A stretch of 64,000 nucleotides of DNA from Reinekea thalattae. GTDB lineage: Bacteria; Pseudomonadota; Gammaproteobacteria; Pseudomonadales; Natronospirillaceae. The notes beneath the pieces were generated by a model, which saw only the letters and a program-made list of their open reading frames with translations, searched no databases and had not been told where the DNA came from. Each line of letters starts with the position of its first letter. Within the stretch, counting starts at the first letter, position 1. Where the stretch lies: NCBI RefSeq assembly GCF_008041945.1, contig NZ_VKAD01000001.1:2170001-2234000 (forward strand). Direction: 5' to 3'. Positions 63,303-64,000 of this stretch are shown here, one piece after another. A program made the translations under genes and the position numbers.

Positions 63303-64000
63303 TTAGCTTGGGCTGTCATTCGCGCTGCTGGGTACATGCTGTGTCATACAATGGATGTTGCCACCGCCTAATAAAATTTCGCGGCAGTTTAGCCCCACTA
63401 ATTGGTGATTTGGAAACGCCGCCTGCAATACAGACTGAGCTTTGGCGTCGTGTTTTTCATCGAGTAATGGAAAAATAATACCGCCGTTGCTGATTAAAAA
63501 ATTAGCGTAAGATGCAGCCAGCCGTTCACCTGCTTGTCGCACCATACCACTGCTCGGAATAATACCTTCTGCTTCCTGTTCGCTGAGATACAAAGGGCCG
63601 GGCATAGGCAGCGCATGTACTTTTATTTTTCGTCCCTTTGCATCGGTCGATTGTTGCAATAAGGATAAAGCCTGCTGGCTTATGGCGTATTGCGGATCGG
63701 TTGGGTCATCGCAAACCGTGAGCAATACTTCGCCAGGTTTGACGACATGCAAAATATTGTCGATATGGCCATTGGTTTCATCATTGAACAGACCATGAGT
63801 AAGCCAAATGATTTTTTCGACACCCAGAATTTCTTTTAGTTGGCGTTCAATGTCTGACTTTGATAACTGCGGGTTCCGGCTTGGGTGCAGTAAGCATTCT
63901 TCAGTGGTGTAGAGCGTACCGTCGCCGTCGCAATGAATGGAGCCACCTTCTAAAATCAGATCAACTTCATCGCAGCTATCGCCGGTGACCTCGGTCATCT
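63303..64000 (-). CDS. aguA: Agmatine deiminase, C-terminal part (cut by window end)
   Basis: About 230 residues are inside the window; the N-terminal third of the enzyme (AguA is usually near 370 residues) lies past position 64000, so the ATG at 63998 is internal. LEGGSIHCDGDGT, ECLLHPSRNPQ, THGLFNDETNGHIDN and the C-terminal GGGNIHC with the catalytic Cys near residue 220 match agmatine deiminase. It makes N-carbamoylputrescine from agmatine. With puuC and gabD it fits a putrescine catabolic theme. Confidence 0.9.
   Translation of the reverse strand, partial: MTEVTGDSCDEVDLILEGGSIHCDGDGTLYTTEECLLHPSRNPQLSKSDIERQLKEILGVEKIIWLTHGLFNDETNGHIDNILHVVKPGEVLLTVCDDPTDPQYAISQQALSLLQQSTDAKGRKIKVHALPMPGPLYLSEQEAEGIIPSSGMVRQAGERLAASYANFLISNGGIIFPLLDEKHDAKAQSVLQAAFPNHQLVGLNCREILLGGGNIHCMTQHVPSSANDSPS

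Overview
The window looks like chromosomal DNA of a free-living, probably marine, heterotrophic gammaproteobacterium. Support comes from an E. coli-like class II fructose-bisphosphate aldolase with all metal and substrate residues aligned, Hsp33/Hsp15, RppH, BipA, GlnS, LplA, a divergent ilvA/rpiA pair of the kind seen in pseudomonads, a CpxAR-like pair, a CrbS/CrbR (MxtR/ErdR) acetate-type two-component pair, and many lipoproteins and outer-membrane parts. An Oceanospirillales/Saccharospirillaceae-like origin is a guess from the gene mixture. I found no rRNA, tRNA, insertion sequence, prophage or CRISPR array. The genes are mostly short operons separated by clear hairpin terminators.

Layout. 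1-3.3 kb: fba, then glnK-amtB behind a recognisable sigma-54 promoter with upstream NtrC-like sites. 3.3-6.1 kb: a LEA-type lipoprotein, a DUF2058 protein and a PLP-dependent cystathionine gamma-synthase-family enzyme. 6.2-10.5 kb: a LuxR-type regulator convergent with a very large solute-symporter/histidine-kinase/receiver protein. 10.6-19.4 kb: housekeeping genes hemH, a HlyU-like protein, hslO-hslR, cysQ, an HDOD protein, rlmI, an imelysin-like lipoprotein, a HAD phosphatase and rppH. 19.5-29.9 kb: bipA, an unrecognised membrane protein, ilvA, rpiA, glgC, ybaK, a CpxA/CpxR-like pair and smrA. 30-33 kb: a secreted polysaccharide deacetylase paired with a secreted VWA-discoidin-like-TPR protein. 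33-42.5 kb: hisC, glnS, lplA, thpR, nfeD-qmcA, a LysR/tautomerase divergent pair and a miniature PAS-chemoreceptor. 43-49.5 kb: a YHYH-domain lipoprotein with a small Cys-containing partner, a beta-alanine/omega-amino-acid aminotransferase with a divergent LysR, and an AT-rich islet of two unrecognised genes. 49.5-56.5 kb: the most distinctive region, with two chalcone-isomerase-like paralogues, DUF3833, DUF2878, and an operon coding for an MMPL/RND permease, a LolA-like periplasmic protein and an outer-membrane barrel. 56.8-64 kb: gabD, hpxO-like urate hydroxylase, an SDR, a class I glutamine amidotransferase, puuC and the C-terminal part of agmatine deiminase (cut by the window end).

How they fit. 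The last section plus the aminotransferase at 44.3 kb outlines agmatine/putrescine and beta-alanine/GABA catabolism feeding succinate. Nitrogen limitation is sensed through GlnK-AmtB, and acetate/carbon state probably through CrbSR. The best candidate for a poorly described system is the MMPL / LolA-like / barrel operon (54213-56444, 53437-54216, 52154-53434), which looks like a complete inner membrane-periplasm-outer membrane route for a lipid-like substrate. It lies next to the DUF2878/chalcone-isomerase-like/DUF3833 set, which here has no cyclopropane-fatty-acid synthase genes beside it. All calls are from reading the sequence and remembered family features; no database search was run.
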